Of a stretch of DNA of 64,000 nt, positions 25,165 to 33,552 are shown one piece after another. The stretch is from Devosia sediminis (GTDB taxonomy: Bacteria; Pseudomonadota; Alphaproteobacteria; Rhizobiales; Devosiaceae), in NCBI RefSeq assembly GCF_016411825.1, contig NZ_JAEKMH010000002.1, forward strand, positions 496,001 through 560,000. Direction: 5' to 3'. Both the position numbers and the translations under genes were made by a program. A model generated the notes under the pieces. The model ran no database searches, had not been told where the DNA came from, and worked only from the letters and a program-made list of their open reading frames with translations. Each line of letters starts with the position of its first letter. Positions within the stretch are counted from its first letter, which is position 1.

Positions 25165-26700
25165 ATGACCATAATGCCGCGCTTCCAGGACAATTTCGTT
25201 GTGCCGAACCTTAGTGATCCGCGGCTTGCTGATCAACGCACCTATCGCATGCTGATCGACGGAAAGTCCCGCGATGCCCTTTCGGGCGAAACCATTGAGC
25301 GCCGCAGCCCCGGCCATCGCCAGAGCGTCATCGCCAATTGGCCCGCCGGCTCCACCGCCGATGCCGACCTCGCCATCGCTGCGGCGCGCAAGGCCTTCGA
25401 CAATGGTCCCTGGCCGCGCATGAGTGGCGGCGAACGCTCCAATATCATGCACGCCGTGGCGGCGGGCATCCTCGCCAACCTCGAAGAGCTGGCGCTGGCC
25501 GAGTGCCTCGAAACCGGCAAGCCGATCGGGCAGGCCCGCGGTGAGATCGATTATTGCGCCGACATGTGGCGCTATGCGGCGGGCCAGGCCCGTGGCCTCG
25601 AAGGCGACACTCACAATGCCATCGGCGACAACCGCCTTGGCCTCGTCCTGCGCGAACCGGCGGGTGTCGTCGGCATCATCACGCCGTGGAATTTCCCGTT
25701 CATCATCGTCTCCGAGCGCGTGCCATGGGCGCTGGGCGCCGGTTGCACCGTTGTCGTCAAGCCCAGCGAATTCACCTCCGGGACCACTGTGCGCCTGGCT
25801 GAAATCGCGCTGGAGGCCGGCGTGCCGCCGGGCGTCTTCAACGTCATCACCGGCACTGGCCCGGCGGTGGGCCAAATCCTTGCAGAAGACCCGCGCGTCG
25901 ATGTCCTGGCCTTTACCGGTTCGGTCCGCGTCGGCACGCAGCTCGCGGGCATTGCCGCCGCCAATATCAAGCGCGTCGGCCTCGAGCTGGGCGGCAAGGG
26001 GCCGCAGATCGTCTTTGCCGATGCCGATATCGAGGCCGCCGCCGACGGCATCGCCTATGGCGTCTATCACAATGCTGGCCAGTGCTGCATTTCGGGCAGC
26101 CGCCTCATTGTTCACAATAGCATCCGTCCGGCGCTGCTTGACCGGCTGGTGAGCCTGTCTCAGCGTCTGCCCTTCGGCGACCCACTCGGAGCCACCACGC
26201 GCTACGGCGCCATGGTCTCGGACCAGCATATCGACAAGGTCGCATCCTATGTCGACAAGGGCGTCGCCGAAGGCGCCGAGCTGCTGCTCGGCGGCGGCAA
26301 GGTCGGTGCGGACGCGGGCAATTTCTTCGCCCCCACCGTTTTCGACAAGGTGCGCCCGGACATGACCATCGCCCAGGAGGAAATCTTCGGGCCGGTACTC
26401 GCCACCATCGGTTTCGATACGCCGGAAGAGGCTGTCGCGCTCGCCAACGGCACACTGTTCGGGCTTTCGGCCAGCGTCTGGTCGCGCGATCTCGAAACCG
26501 CCATCCAGACCACGCGCCGCATTCGTGCCGGCCGCTGCTGGATCAACTCCGTCATCGACGGAACGCCGGAAATGCCGATCGGCGGCTACAAGAAAAGCGG
26601 CGTTGGCCGCGAACTCGGCCGCTACGGTTTCGACGAATACAGCCAGTTCAAGGGTCTGCACATGACCCTCGGGCGGCCACAGCCGTGGTTCCAGAGCTAG
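25165..26700 (+). CDS. NAD(P)-dependent aldehyde dehydrogenase
   Basis: A 511-aa cytoplasmic enzyme oxidising an aldehyde to the acid. The family motifs are intact: TPWNFPFIIVSERVPWALGAGC, KPSEFTS, FTGSVRVG, the catalytic Glu in LELGGKGPQIV, the nucleophile Cys in HNAGQCCISGSR, and EEIFGPVL with PIGGYKKSG. A second ATG three codons downstream (MPRFQDN) is possible. It is the first gene of the plus-strand operon with the CUT2 transporter and is likely to act in catabolism of the imported compound. Confidence 0.93.
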   Translation: MTIMPRFQDNFVVPNLSDPRLADQRTYRMLIDGKSRDALSGETIERRSPGHRQSVIANWPAGSTADADLAIAAARKAFDNGPWPRMSGGERSNIMHAVAAGILANLEELALAECLETGKPIGQARGEIDYCADMWRYAAGQARGLEGDTHNAIGDNRLGLVLREPAGVVGIITPWNFPFIIVSERVPWALGAGCTVVVKPSEFTSGTTVRLAEIALEAGVPPGVFNVITGTGPAVGQILAEDPRVDVLAFTGSVRVGTQLAGIAAANIKRVGLELGGKGPQIVFADADIEAAADGIAYGVYHNAGQCCISGSRLIVHNSIRPALLDRLVSLSQRLPFGDPLGATTRYGAMVSDQHIDKVASYVDKGVAEGAELLLGGGKVGADAGNFFAPTVFDKVRPDMTIAQEEIFGPVLATIGFDTPEEAVALANGTLFGLSASVWSRDLETAIQTTRRIRAGRCWINSVIDGTPEMPIGGYKKSGVGRELGRYGFDEYSQFKGLHMTLGRPQPWFQS

Positions 26701-26811
26701 AGGAACTCGGGAACCACGCAGAGGGATTGGGCGGTGCGCTTCTTTGGTCGGAAGCACCGTCCGACGCGGGGTCTGAGGAGACCCGCATTCGATCCAAGGG
26801 AGGATTAAGCG

Positions 26812-27771
26812 ATGCATTTGACCAAGTCAAAGACGGCACTTCTGGCCGGCTGCGCCCTGTTCCTGAGCGCCGGGGCCGTCATGGCCCAGGATCAGGAGCC
26901 GGTTTCGGCCACCATGATCATCTATCTCGACCCGTCCGTGCAGTTCTTCAACCCGGTGGTGAAGGGCGCGCAGGACGCCGCGGCCGCCTTCAACGTTGAT
27001 CTCGACGTGCAGTACGCCAATAATGATCCGGTCCGCCAGAACGACCTGATCGACAGCGCCGTGGCGACTGGCGTCGATGGCATTGCCGTGGCCATTTCCA
27101 GCTCCGACGCCTTCGACGACAGCATCTGCGCTGCGGTCGATGCCGGTATCATCGTCATCGGCTTCAACAATGACGACCTCGAAGGCGCGGACGGCAATTG
27201 CCGCCAGGCCTATGTGGGCATGGACGAGGAAGCCTCGGGCTATGAGCTGGGCAAGCGCATGATCGAGGAATTCGGCCTCAAGGAAGGCGACGTGGTGTTC
27301 AACCCGCGCGAAATCCCGGAAGCCAGCTTCGCCGTTGCCCGTGGCGGCGGCATCGAGCGCGCCATGAGCGAAGCCGGGATCACGGTGGAAACCGTGCGCG
27401 CCGGTCTCGATCCGGCTGAAGCCCAGAACATCATGGCCCAGGCCCTGATCGCCAACCCCGACATCAAGGCCGTGTTCGGCACCGGCTCTGTCACCTCGAC
27501 CGTGGGCGCCGGCGCCATTCGCGACGCGGGCGTCGATGTGCCGTTCGGCGGTTTCGACCTGGCGGTGGAAATTGCCGACGCCGTGGAATCGGGCGCCATG
27601 TTCGCCACCATGGACCAGCAGCCCTACCTCCAGGGTTACTACCCCATCGCCATGATCGCCCTGGCAGCCCGCTACGGCCTCACCCCGACCGACGTCGATA
27701 CCGGCCAGGGTGCCTTCCTCGACCAGGGCCGCATCGGTGCGGTCAAACCGCTCATCGGAACCTACCGCTGA
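26812..27771 (+). CDS. Sugar-type ABC transporter periplasmic binding protein (RbsB family, CUT2)
   Basis: 319 aa with a signal peptide ending AVMAQ (about residue 25) and a periplasmic-binding-protein type I fold (about 32-300): PSVQFFNPVVKGAQDAAAAFNVDLDVQYANND, GVDGIAVAISSSDAFDD, IVIGFNNDD and GGFDLAVEIADAVESG. GGGAGGATTAAGCG precedes the ATG. The ligand is unknown; homologues bind ribose, fructose, other sugars or polyols. A strong hairpin follows the gene. Confidence 0.9.
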   Translation: MHLTKSKTALLAGCALFLSAGAVMAQDQEPVSATMIIYLDPSVQFFNPVVKGAQDAAAAFNVDLDVQYANNDPVRQNDLIDSAVATGVDGIAVAISSSDAFDDSICAAVDAGIIVIGFNNDDLEGADGNCRQAYVGMDEEASGYELGKRMIEEFGLKEGDVVFNPREIPEASFAVARGGGIERAMSEAGITVETVRAGLDPAEAQNIMAQALIANPDIKAVFGTGSVTSTVGAGAIRDAGVDVPFGGFDLAVEIADAVESGAMFATMDQQPYLQGYYPIAMIALAARYGLTPTDVDTGQGAFLDQGRIGAVKPLIGTYR

Positions 27772-27797
27772 TCTCCCAAAAGGTCCCGCGGTCTGGG

Positions 27798-27832
27798 GGC
27801 TGCCGGCAGCAACATTCCCGTTGCCGGCAGCC
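27798..27832 (+). terminator. Intra-operon hairpin after the binding-protein gene
   Basis: A perfect 11-bp stem, GGCTGCCGGCA / TGCCGGCAGCC, with a 13-nt loop lies between the binding protein and permease genes. No T-run follows, so it probably stabilises the upstream mRNA or partly attenuates, giving an excess of binding protein. Confidence 0.55.
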
Positions 27833-27873
27833 ACTTCCAACCCGGTCGACACTTTGCATTTCTGGACTTGGAT

Positions 27874-28899
27874 ATGACCGTGACCGAACTTCACTCCGTT
27901 CGTGCCGGAACACCCCGGCGATCCGCGGCCGCATGGCTGCACCAGATCCTGAGCATGCCGGCCGGCGCCATTCTCCTGGTGTTCCTGGTCGTTCAACTGG
28001 CCTGCATCATTGCCGGCCTCGCATTCCCCGATGACTTCCGCTACCTCTCGCCGCAGAACATGGGCATCCTGATGCGCTCCGTGCCCGTGTTGGGCTGCCT
28101 CGCTCTGGGTGCCGGCATCCTGATGATCGCGGGCGAGTTCGACCTCTCCATCGGTTCGGTCTACACCCTCACCGCCGTCATCATGGCCATGCTGGTCGGC
28201 AATGGCATCGACGCCTTCATCGCGGCTCCCATCGGCCTCATGGTCGGCGCCGTCATCGGCCTCGGCAACGGCTTTCTCACCCTAAGGTTCAACCTGCCCA
28301 GCTTCATCGTCACCTTGGGTGGTCTCCTGTTCTGGCGCGGCGCCGTGCTGCTCATCAATGGCGCGGTGCAGGTACGCTTCGATCCCAATCCGGTGTTCAA
28401 CGCCATGTTCGGCGGCACCGTTCTCGGCATCAACGCCGCCTTCATCTGGTTCATCCTGCTTTGCCTCGCCTTCTGGGCGCTGCTGCACCGCCACAAGTTG
28501 GGCAACCACATCTTCGCCACCGGCGGCAATCGCGCGGCGGCCACCGCCATCGGCGTCAATACCAGCCGCATCAAGATGATCGCCTTCGCCATTGCCGGCT
28601 TCATGGCGGCCTTTGCCGGCATTCTCGCCACCACCCGCGTTGGCTCGGTGCAGCCGGGGCAGGGTGCCGGCCTCGAGCTTCAGGCGATCGCTGCCTGCGT
28701 CATTGGCGGGCTGTCGCTGCGCGGCGGACGCGGCTCGATCCTCGGCGTCTTCCTCGGCGTCATGCTGATCTTCACCATTACCGACGTGCTGCTGCTGATG
28801 CGCGCGCCCGGGTTCTATCTCGACATGTTCATCGCCACGCTGATCGTGGTGGCCTCGATCTTCAATCACGGCCTCGACCGAAGGGGAGGGGCGCTATGA
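27874..28899 (+). CDS. Sugar ABC transporter permease (RbsC family)
   Basis: A 341-aa inner-membrane protein with about eight to ten helices and the CUT2 permease hallmark IMIAGEFDLSIGS-like segment (ILMIAGEFDLSIGSVYTLTAVIMA). It also shows GNGFLTLRFNLPSFIVTLGGLLFWRGA, the coupling region GNHIFATGGNRAAATAIGVNTSRIK and VIGGLSLRGGRGSILGVFLG. ATG is used; a TTG six bases upstream is less likely. The stop overlaps the ATPase start (ATGA). Confidence 0.92.
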   Translation: MTVTELHSVRAGTPRRSAAAWLHQILSMPAGAILLVFLVVQLACIIAGLAFPDDFRYLSPQNMGILMRSVPVLGCLALGAGILMIAGEFDLSIGSVYTLTAVIMAMLVGNGIDAFIAAPIGLMVGAVIGLGNGFLTLRFNLPSFIVTLGGLLFWRGAVLLINGAVQVRFDPNPVFNAMFGGTVLGINAAFIWFILLCLAFWALLHRHKLGNHIFATGGNRAAATAIGVNTSRIKMIAFAIAGFMAAFAGILATTRVGSVQPGQGAGLELQAIAACVIGGLSLRGGRGSILGVFLGVMLIFTITDVLLLMRAPGFYLDMFIATLIVVASIFNHGLDRRGGAL

Positions 28900-29624
28900 G
28901 CCTGCTCGCGCTACACAACGTCAACAAGCACTTCGGACCCCTCAAGGCGCTCAGCGATCTCAGTTTCGAGATCAACGAGAACGAAGTGGTGGGCCTCCTC
29001 GGTGACAATGGCGCCGGCAAGTCGACCACGGTCAACATGATCTCGGGCATCCACCAGCCGACCTCCGGCCATATCTCGGTAGATGGCAAGAAGCAGGTCT
29101 TCACCTGCCGCCGCGACAGCGCCGAGGCCGGCGTGGAAACCATCTACCAGAACACGGCGCTGGTGGATTCGCTCTCCATCTCGCGCAACATCTTCCTCGG
29201 GCGGGAGCTGACCAACCGCTTCGGCTTCATGGACCTGAAACGCATGCGCGAAATTTCCATGCAGGTGCTGGAAAGCGCGGTGCACATTTCGGGCATCGAC
29301 AGTCCCGACAAGCTGGTGGGCGACCTTTCGGGCGGGCAGAAACAGGCCGTGGCCATCGCCAGGGCGGTGTTCTTCAAGCGGCGCGTGCTGCTGCTCGACG
29401 AGCCGACCTCGGCGCTCTCCGTCCGCGAAACCGAGGCCCTGCTCAACCAGGTCCTGAAACTCAAGGCCGAGGGCGTTTCGAGCGTGCTGGTGACGCACAA
29501 TCTCTACCATGCCTACCAGGTCTGCGACCGCTTCGTGATCATGAGCCACGGCACCAAGGTGCTCGACGTCGACAAGGCCAATACGACCATCGAGGAACTG
29601 ACTCAGCACGTCGTGCTGACCTGA
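28896..29624 (+). CDS. Sugar ABC transporter ATP-binding protein, single-domain (FrcA-like)
   Basis: 242 aa, only half the usual RbsA-type length because there is one ATPase domain, as in FrcA-like systems; two copies would assemble. Walker A GDNGAGKST, Q-loop YQNTALVDSLSISRNIFLG, signature LSGGQKQ, Walker B LLLDEPTSAL and switch His in VTHNLYHA are present. The start was taken at MSLLALHNVNKHFG, coupled to the permease by ATGA; earlier residues in this frame are a shadow of the permease. Confidence 0.92.
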   Translation: MSLLALHNVNKHFGPLKALSDLSFEINENEVVGLLGDNGAGKSTTVNMISGIHQPTSGHISVDGKKQVFTCRRDSAEAGVETIYQNTALVDSLSISRNIFLGRELTNRFGFMDLKRMREISMQVLESAVHISGIDSPDKLVGDLSGGQKQAVAIARAVFFKRRVLLLDEPTSALSVRETEALLNQVLKLKAEGVSSVLVTHNLYHAYQVCDRFVIMSHGTKVLDVDKANTTIEELTQHVVLT

Positions 29625-29632
29625 GAGAAGGA

Positions 29633-29658
29633 ATGGCGGCGCCGCGGGGCGCCGCCAT
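29633..29658. terminator. Bidirectional hairpin between sugar ABC and siderophore operons
   Basis: A perfect 11-bp stem, ATGGCGGCGCC / GGCGCCGCCAT, with a GCGG loop lies in the 39-bp gap between the convergent ATPase and siderophore binding-protein genes. It is positioned to end both transcripts. Confidence 0.65.
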
Positions 29659-29663
29659 CCGCC

Positions 29664-30620
29664 TTACGGCATCGGCACGAAGTCGCGGCCGGAAATGTGC
29701 GAGATGATCATGTAGGTCAGCGCACCCAGCGCATAGAACGAGGCCGAGGAGGCTTCCTCACGCGGGATGACCAGGAGCTGGTTTTCCCGGCAGGCATGGA
29801 GATACTCGCAATAGCCGGGCAGGGCCTCTTCGAGCGCGGCCACCGCGTCGGCCGGGGTCTGCAGCGTATCGGTGCGGTAGGTGGCGAAGACGAAATCGGC
29901 ATCGAATTCGGGCAGTCTCTCGGCGCTGAATTCGGCGCTCTGGCTCTCGGGGATTTCCTCGACCAGAGCCGGGAAGGTGAACCCGGCATCCCGCAGGACT
30001 TTACCCAGCGTGCCATAGGTGTGCTCGATATAGAGCTTGCCCTCATTGGCCTGGATGACGCTGACGCTGATCGAATCCGTGTCGATCAGGCGCTTGATCT
30101 GGGCGATCTGGCCCTCGTAGCGGGTCTTGAGGACGGCAAGCCGATCTTCCGTGCCGGTGAGTTCGGCCAGAACATCGAACGTGCCGAACGCCCCGCGGAC
30201 GCTGTCGTCAAGCACCACCGTCGGAGCAATGGCCTGCAACTGTTCGACCGGCGCCGTCTGCCACGGCGTGGTGAGGATCAGGTCCGGCTCCAGCGCCGCC
30301 ACCGCTTCCACGTCGGCGGGCAGGTTGCCCACGAACTGGATGTCGGAATTGTCGAAATCGACACCGGTGAGCACCTTGCTCGAGCGGATGAAGGGCGTGT
30401 TCTCCGCAGTGGTACGGCCATGGCTGCCAATCGGCATGACCCCGAGCTCGATCATCGGCACGGTAATCGAGAGATCGTGCAGCGCCACGATGCGCAGCGG
30501 CTCGACCGGGATGTCGACCGTGCGGCCGAGATCGTCGGTAAAGGAACGGGTCTCCTGCGCGAAGGCAGGTGCAGTCAGCAGCACAGCCGCCGCGACGGCA
30601 ACGGAAAGTAGGCGGATCAT
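29664..30620 (-). CDS. Iron-siderophore ABC transporter binding protein (fourth of the operon)
   Basis: 318 aa, type III periplasmic binding protein (FepB/FecB/FhuD-like): signal peptide ending PAFAQ, RIVALHDLSITVPMIELGVMPIGS, DVEAVAALEPDLILTTPWQ, then a long backbone helix and a C-terminal lobe (EFDADFVFATYRTDT). Start MIRLLSVAV with CTGGAG upstream; longer readings are shadows. It is the last gene of the operon, after the ferredoxin-like gene, and resembles the third binding protein most closely (RSF/SYTxxxGxxDIPVxPxRIVALxD). Confidence 0.9.
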   Translation of the reverse strand: MIRLLSVAVAAAVLLTAPAFAQETRSFTDDLGRTVDIPVEPLRIVALHDLSITVPMIELGVMPIGSHGRTTAENTPFIRSSKVLTGVDFDNSDIQFVGNLPADVEAVAALEPDLILTTPWQTAPVEQLQAIAPTVVLDDSVRGAFGTFDVLAELTGTEDRLAVLKTRYEGQIAQIKRLIDTDSISVSVIQANEGKLYIEHTYGTLGKVLRDAGFTFPALVEEIPESQSAEFSAERLPEFDADFVFATYRTDTLQTPADAVAALEEALPGYCEYLHACRENQLLVIPREEASSASFYALGALTYMIISHISGRDFVPMP

Positions 30621-30666
30621 GTCAGTCTCCAGGGTAACGAATTCAGGTGGGGCCTGAAGATCGCGT

Positions 30667-31575
30667 TCATCTCGGCTGTTCCGCGGTGACGTCGTCGAGC
30701 AGCCAGCGCAGCATGTCCTGCCCGCCGCCCTCGGCGACGGTCGAGCAATTGCCCTGCACGAAGAAATTCTGCGCATGGAGGCGAATGGAGAGGCGGTTGC
30801 CGGCGACATCGGCGCCCAGCGTCAGGCTCATGCCCTCGGTCGCATCCTCCGGAATGTCGCCATGAAGCGGAATGTCGGCGAGCTTGATGCCGCGCTCGTC
30901 CGCCCAGCGCAGGGCCGCCAGTTCCGCGACCTGCGCCGGCTCGGGACGGTCAGCCCGGCCTTTGTAGGCCGGCAGGTAGACTTCGCCGCGTTCGAGTGCG
31001 GCGAGGAAGGCAGGGGCGAGGCCTGCGGTCATGCGGCCATAGCGCTGGCGCTGCGGCATGACGACCAATGAAGCGGCGAAGCGGCAGCCGCCGATATGGG
31101 TGGCCTGCACGATATTGAAGCGGCTGGCATCGGCAATGGCCACCAGCGCCTTGTAGGTCGAAAAGCCGTGGCGCGCGCAACAGGCATCACGGCGGCTGTC
31201 GGTGCAACAGATGATCGTGGTGCGCGTGTCCGGCGAGCCCTCGAACATCCGTCCATCCAGATAGTTGCGAATGGCCTCGGTCAGCAGGGCCTCGTCGGAA
31301 AAGTCGGCAAAGACATTTTCCGGCAGGGCATGGAGCGTCGGCAGCGTGCCTTCCGCCTCGACCTTGTCGACCAGCGCCACATGCAGGCCCGCATGCGCCG
31401 CGTCATGCAGCGTTTGGCTGAGCTCGGGCGACATGTCGACCGATTCCCAGCGCGGCGTGCGCCACTTGCCGCGCGGCCAGGCCAGCATGAGGAAGCGCTC
31501 GGGCGCGTCCCCAGTGCCGTCCAGCGGCTCGCCCCGTTCGTGGCAGAGATCGGTGCAGAAGACGTGCTTGCCCAT
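30667..31575 (-). CDS. Sucrase/ferredoxin-like family protein (thioredoxin-fold Fe-S protein)
   Basis: 302 aa of the Suc_Fer-like/Apd1-Aim32 family, related to thioredoxin-fold [2Fe-2S] ferredoxins. Cys residues occur in CTDLCHERGE, CCTDSRRDACCARHG and IGGCRFAASLVV; the domain spans about 90-215 with a variable C-terminal half. No signal peptide, so it is cytoplasmic. Its ATG overlaps the stop of the upstream binding-protein gene by 1 nt (TAATG). Within a siderophore operon a role as cytosolic ferric-siderophore reductase or electron donor is a reasonable inference. Confidence 0.82.
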   Translation of the reverse strand: MGKHVFCTDLCHERGEPLDGTGDAPERFLMLAWPRGKWRTPRWESVDMSPELSQTLHDAAHAGLHVALVDKVEAEGTLPTLHALPENVFADFSDEALLTEAIRNYLDGRMFEGSPDTRTTIICCTDSRRDACCARHGFSTYKALVAIADASRFNIVQATHIGGCRFAASLVVMPQRQRYGRMTAGLAPAFLAALERGEVYLPAYKGRADRPEPAQVAELAALRWADERGIKLADIPLHGDIPEDATEGMSLTLGADVAGNRLSIRLHAQNFFVQGNCSTVAEGGGQDMLRWLLDDVTAEQPR

Positions 31576-32555
31576 TATTCCGCTTCGTCGAACGGCGTGA
31601 ACGGGCGCGCAGCGATATGGCTCTCGATCAGCTCGAGGGCGAGATCGAGACCGGCCATGGTCGGCCCGAAAGTCGGCCCGGGCAGCAGCAGGAACTGGCC
31701 GTTCTGGCAGGCGGTGAGGGCCTGGCACCAGCCGGGTGCGAAGGTTTCATAGGCGGCGCGGACCGTGGCCGGCGTGGCGTCGGGCTGCTGGCGGTAGAAG
31801 CCGAAGACGAAATCGGCGTCTAGATCCTGGATCAGCTCGCGGCTGTAATTGGTCTCGTTGTCCGGCAGGGCGGCCACCGCGGCCGGTTCCTTGAAGCCGA
31901 GATCGCGGACGACCTGGGCGATGGCGCCCAGATTGCCGGTATGCTTGTAGACCCACATTTCCTCGCCGGCCGGAAACACGAAGGTCATGGCCACCGAAAT
32001 GTCTTCCGGGGTTTCGAGCCATTCGCTCGTGCGTTCGACATTGGCCTGGTAGCGAGCAAGGCGCGCTTCGAAATTGCCCGTCTTGCCGGTGATGTCGGCA
32101 AAGGCGCGCATCGTCTCGATAATGCCCAGCTCGTTATTGTTGATGATCAACGTCGGGGCCACGCTCTGGAGCTGTTCGGCCACTGCCGCATCGGTATAGG
32201 GCCCGCCGATGATGAGGTCGGGGTCGAGCGCGGCAATGGCTTCGACGTCCAGCGCATTGAAGCCGCCGATGAACTTGATGTCGGTATTGGCGTAGTCGAT
32301 GCCCAGGGTGTCCATGCCACCGCGCATGAAATGGTTGCCATCGGCATCGGTGCGGCCTGCGGCGCCGACCACCGGTGCGCCCAGTTCATAGAGCGGCAGG
32401 GCGACGATCTGGTCGTTGAGGGCGACGATGCGCTGCGGCGCGACCGGAATGTCGAACGTGCCGTTGGCGGCAGTGTAGGAGCGGGTTTCCTGCGCCAGGG
32501 CCGGAGCCGCGAGGGACAGAGCCAGCGCCAGTGCGCCGATCTTGAAGAGGTTCAT
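31575..32555 (-). CDS. Iron-siderophore ABC transporter binding protein (third of the operon)
   Basis: 326 aa, with a clear signal peptide (ALALALSLAAPALAQ) and the type III fold: TFDIPVAPQRIVALNDQIVALPLYELGAPVVGAAG, DVEAIAALDPDLIIGGPY, a backbone helix, and a second lobe with DLDADFVFGFYRQQP. It is clearly paralogous to the fourth binding protein. The gene ends in the overlap with the ferredoxin-like gene. Confidence 0.9.
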   Translation of the reverse strand: MNLFKIGALALALSLAAPALAQETRSYTAANGTFDIPVAPQRIVALNDQIVALPLYELGAPVVGAAGRTDADGNHFMRGGMDTLGIDYANTDIKFIGGFNALDVEAIAALDPDLIIGGPYTDAAVAEQLQSVAPTLIINNNELGIIETMRAFADITGKTGNFEARLARYQANVERTSEWLETPEDISVAMTFVFPAGEEMWVYKHTGNLGAIAQVVRDLGFKEPAAVAALPDNETNYSRELIQDLDADFVFGFYRQQPDATPATVRAAYETFAPGWCQALTACQNGQFLLLPGPTFGPTMAGLDLALELIESHIAARPFTPFDEAE

Positions 32556-32578
32556 GGGAGCGTTCCTGTGTTAAAAGG

Positions 32579-33538
32579 TCATTCGCCGGCCGGAAAGCGC
32601 CCCTGCGTCAGCAGCAGCAGGCCATCGGCAGCGGTTTCGAGTGATTTGAAGGTGTAGCCGACCCAGACGTCGCGCTCGTACCAGTAGTGGTTGCCGGCCT
32701 CGACGCCTTCGAGATTGCGCCAGAACGGGGCGAGCTGGTCCCATTGTTCGACAAAGAACGGGATGGTCTGCCCGAAGCGCGGCGCATAGCTCGAGATCAG
32801 GATGTCGCCATCGAATTCAGGGAGCATTTCGAAGCTGATGTCACTGCGCGACTCTGCCTCGCTTTGCACCGCTGGCCGGGAGAACCCTATATCCGTGATG
32901 ACCTGATCGACGGCACCCCAATTGGGATAGTACCAGAGGCCGCCCTCGGCCATATCGAACCGCGACACGGTAATCGCGGATGGGTCGCCCAGCTGCGCCT
33001 GGATGCGTTCGATCTTCGCCCGGTAGCCTGCAAGGCGCTGGTCATAGACGCCGCTCAGACCCGTCGCGTCGGCCAGCATGGCCAGGTGATCGAGGAAAGG
33101 CAGGTTGTCGTTGAGAACGATGGTCGGGGCGATCATCGCCGTCTTCTCGCTGAGGTCGAGCTGCCAGGCGGGCAGGATGATCAGATCCGGCTCTAGCGCC
33201 GCAATGGCTTCCATGTCCGGTCCGTTCTGGTCGCCGATCGGCTGGACACCAGATGCCGCGACGAAATCGGCGCCAAAAATGTCCGATGCGCCGCGGAGGA
33301 AGCTTTCACCCTGCTCGGAACTGAAGCCGGCGCCGACCAGCGGCGCGCCGATATCGAGCAGCGGTGTGGCGATGGAGTCGCCGCGCGCTGCGACGATGCG
33401 CTGCGGCTGTTCGGGAATGCAGGTTTCCCCGCCCAGATGGGTGAAGGCGCGGAAACCGGCTTCACAGTCGAGCGCCAGGGCAGGGGTGGCGGAAAGGGCG
33501 GCAACGGCCGCGACGGCGAGGACAAGGGTTCTGGTCAT
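32579..33538 (-). CDS. Iron-siderophore ABC transporter binding protein (second of the operon)
   Basis: 319 aa, signal peptide ending ATPALAL. It follows the same fold (PEQPQRIVAARGDSIATPLLDIGAPLVGAG, DMEAIAALEPDLIILPAWQ, EFDGDILISSYAPRFG) but has a distinct N-terminal segment with two Cys (LDCEAG and GETCIPEQP) that could form a disulfide. It is more divergent from copies three and four. The C-terminal DVWVGYTFKSLETAADGLL is typical. Confidence 0.88.
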   Translation of the reverse strand: MTRTLVLAVAAVAALSATPALALDCEAGFRAFTHLGGETCIPEQPQRIVAARGDSIATPLLDIGAPLVGAGFSSEQGESFLRGASDIFGADFVAASGVQPIGDQNGPDMEAIAALEPDLIILPAWQLDLSEKTAMIAPTIVLNDNLPFLDHLAMLADATGLSGVYDQRLAGYRAKIERIQAQLGDPSAITVSRFDMAEGGLWYYPNWGAVDQVITDIGFSRPAVQSEAESRSDISFEMLPEFDGDILISSYAPRFGQTIPFFVEQWDQLAPFWRNLEGVEAGNHYWYERDVWVGYTFKSLETAADGLLLLTQGRFPAGE

Positions 33539-33552
33539 GTTTGCGGCTCCGG

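Noticed and set aside
26702..26740. GGAAC followed by CGGT before the sugar binding-protein gene, resembling a stress promoter
   Set aside because: The -10 is off consensus and the site is about 75 nt from the ATG, unlike the consistent 25-30 nt of the accepted sites.
25039..26817. Long minus-strand extension of the GntR frame
   Set aside because: It is antisense to the aldehyde dehydrogenase gene; the real regulator starts at 25038.
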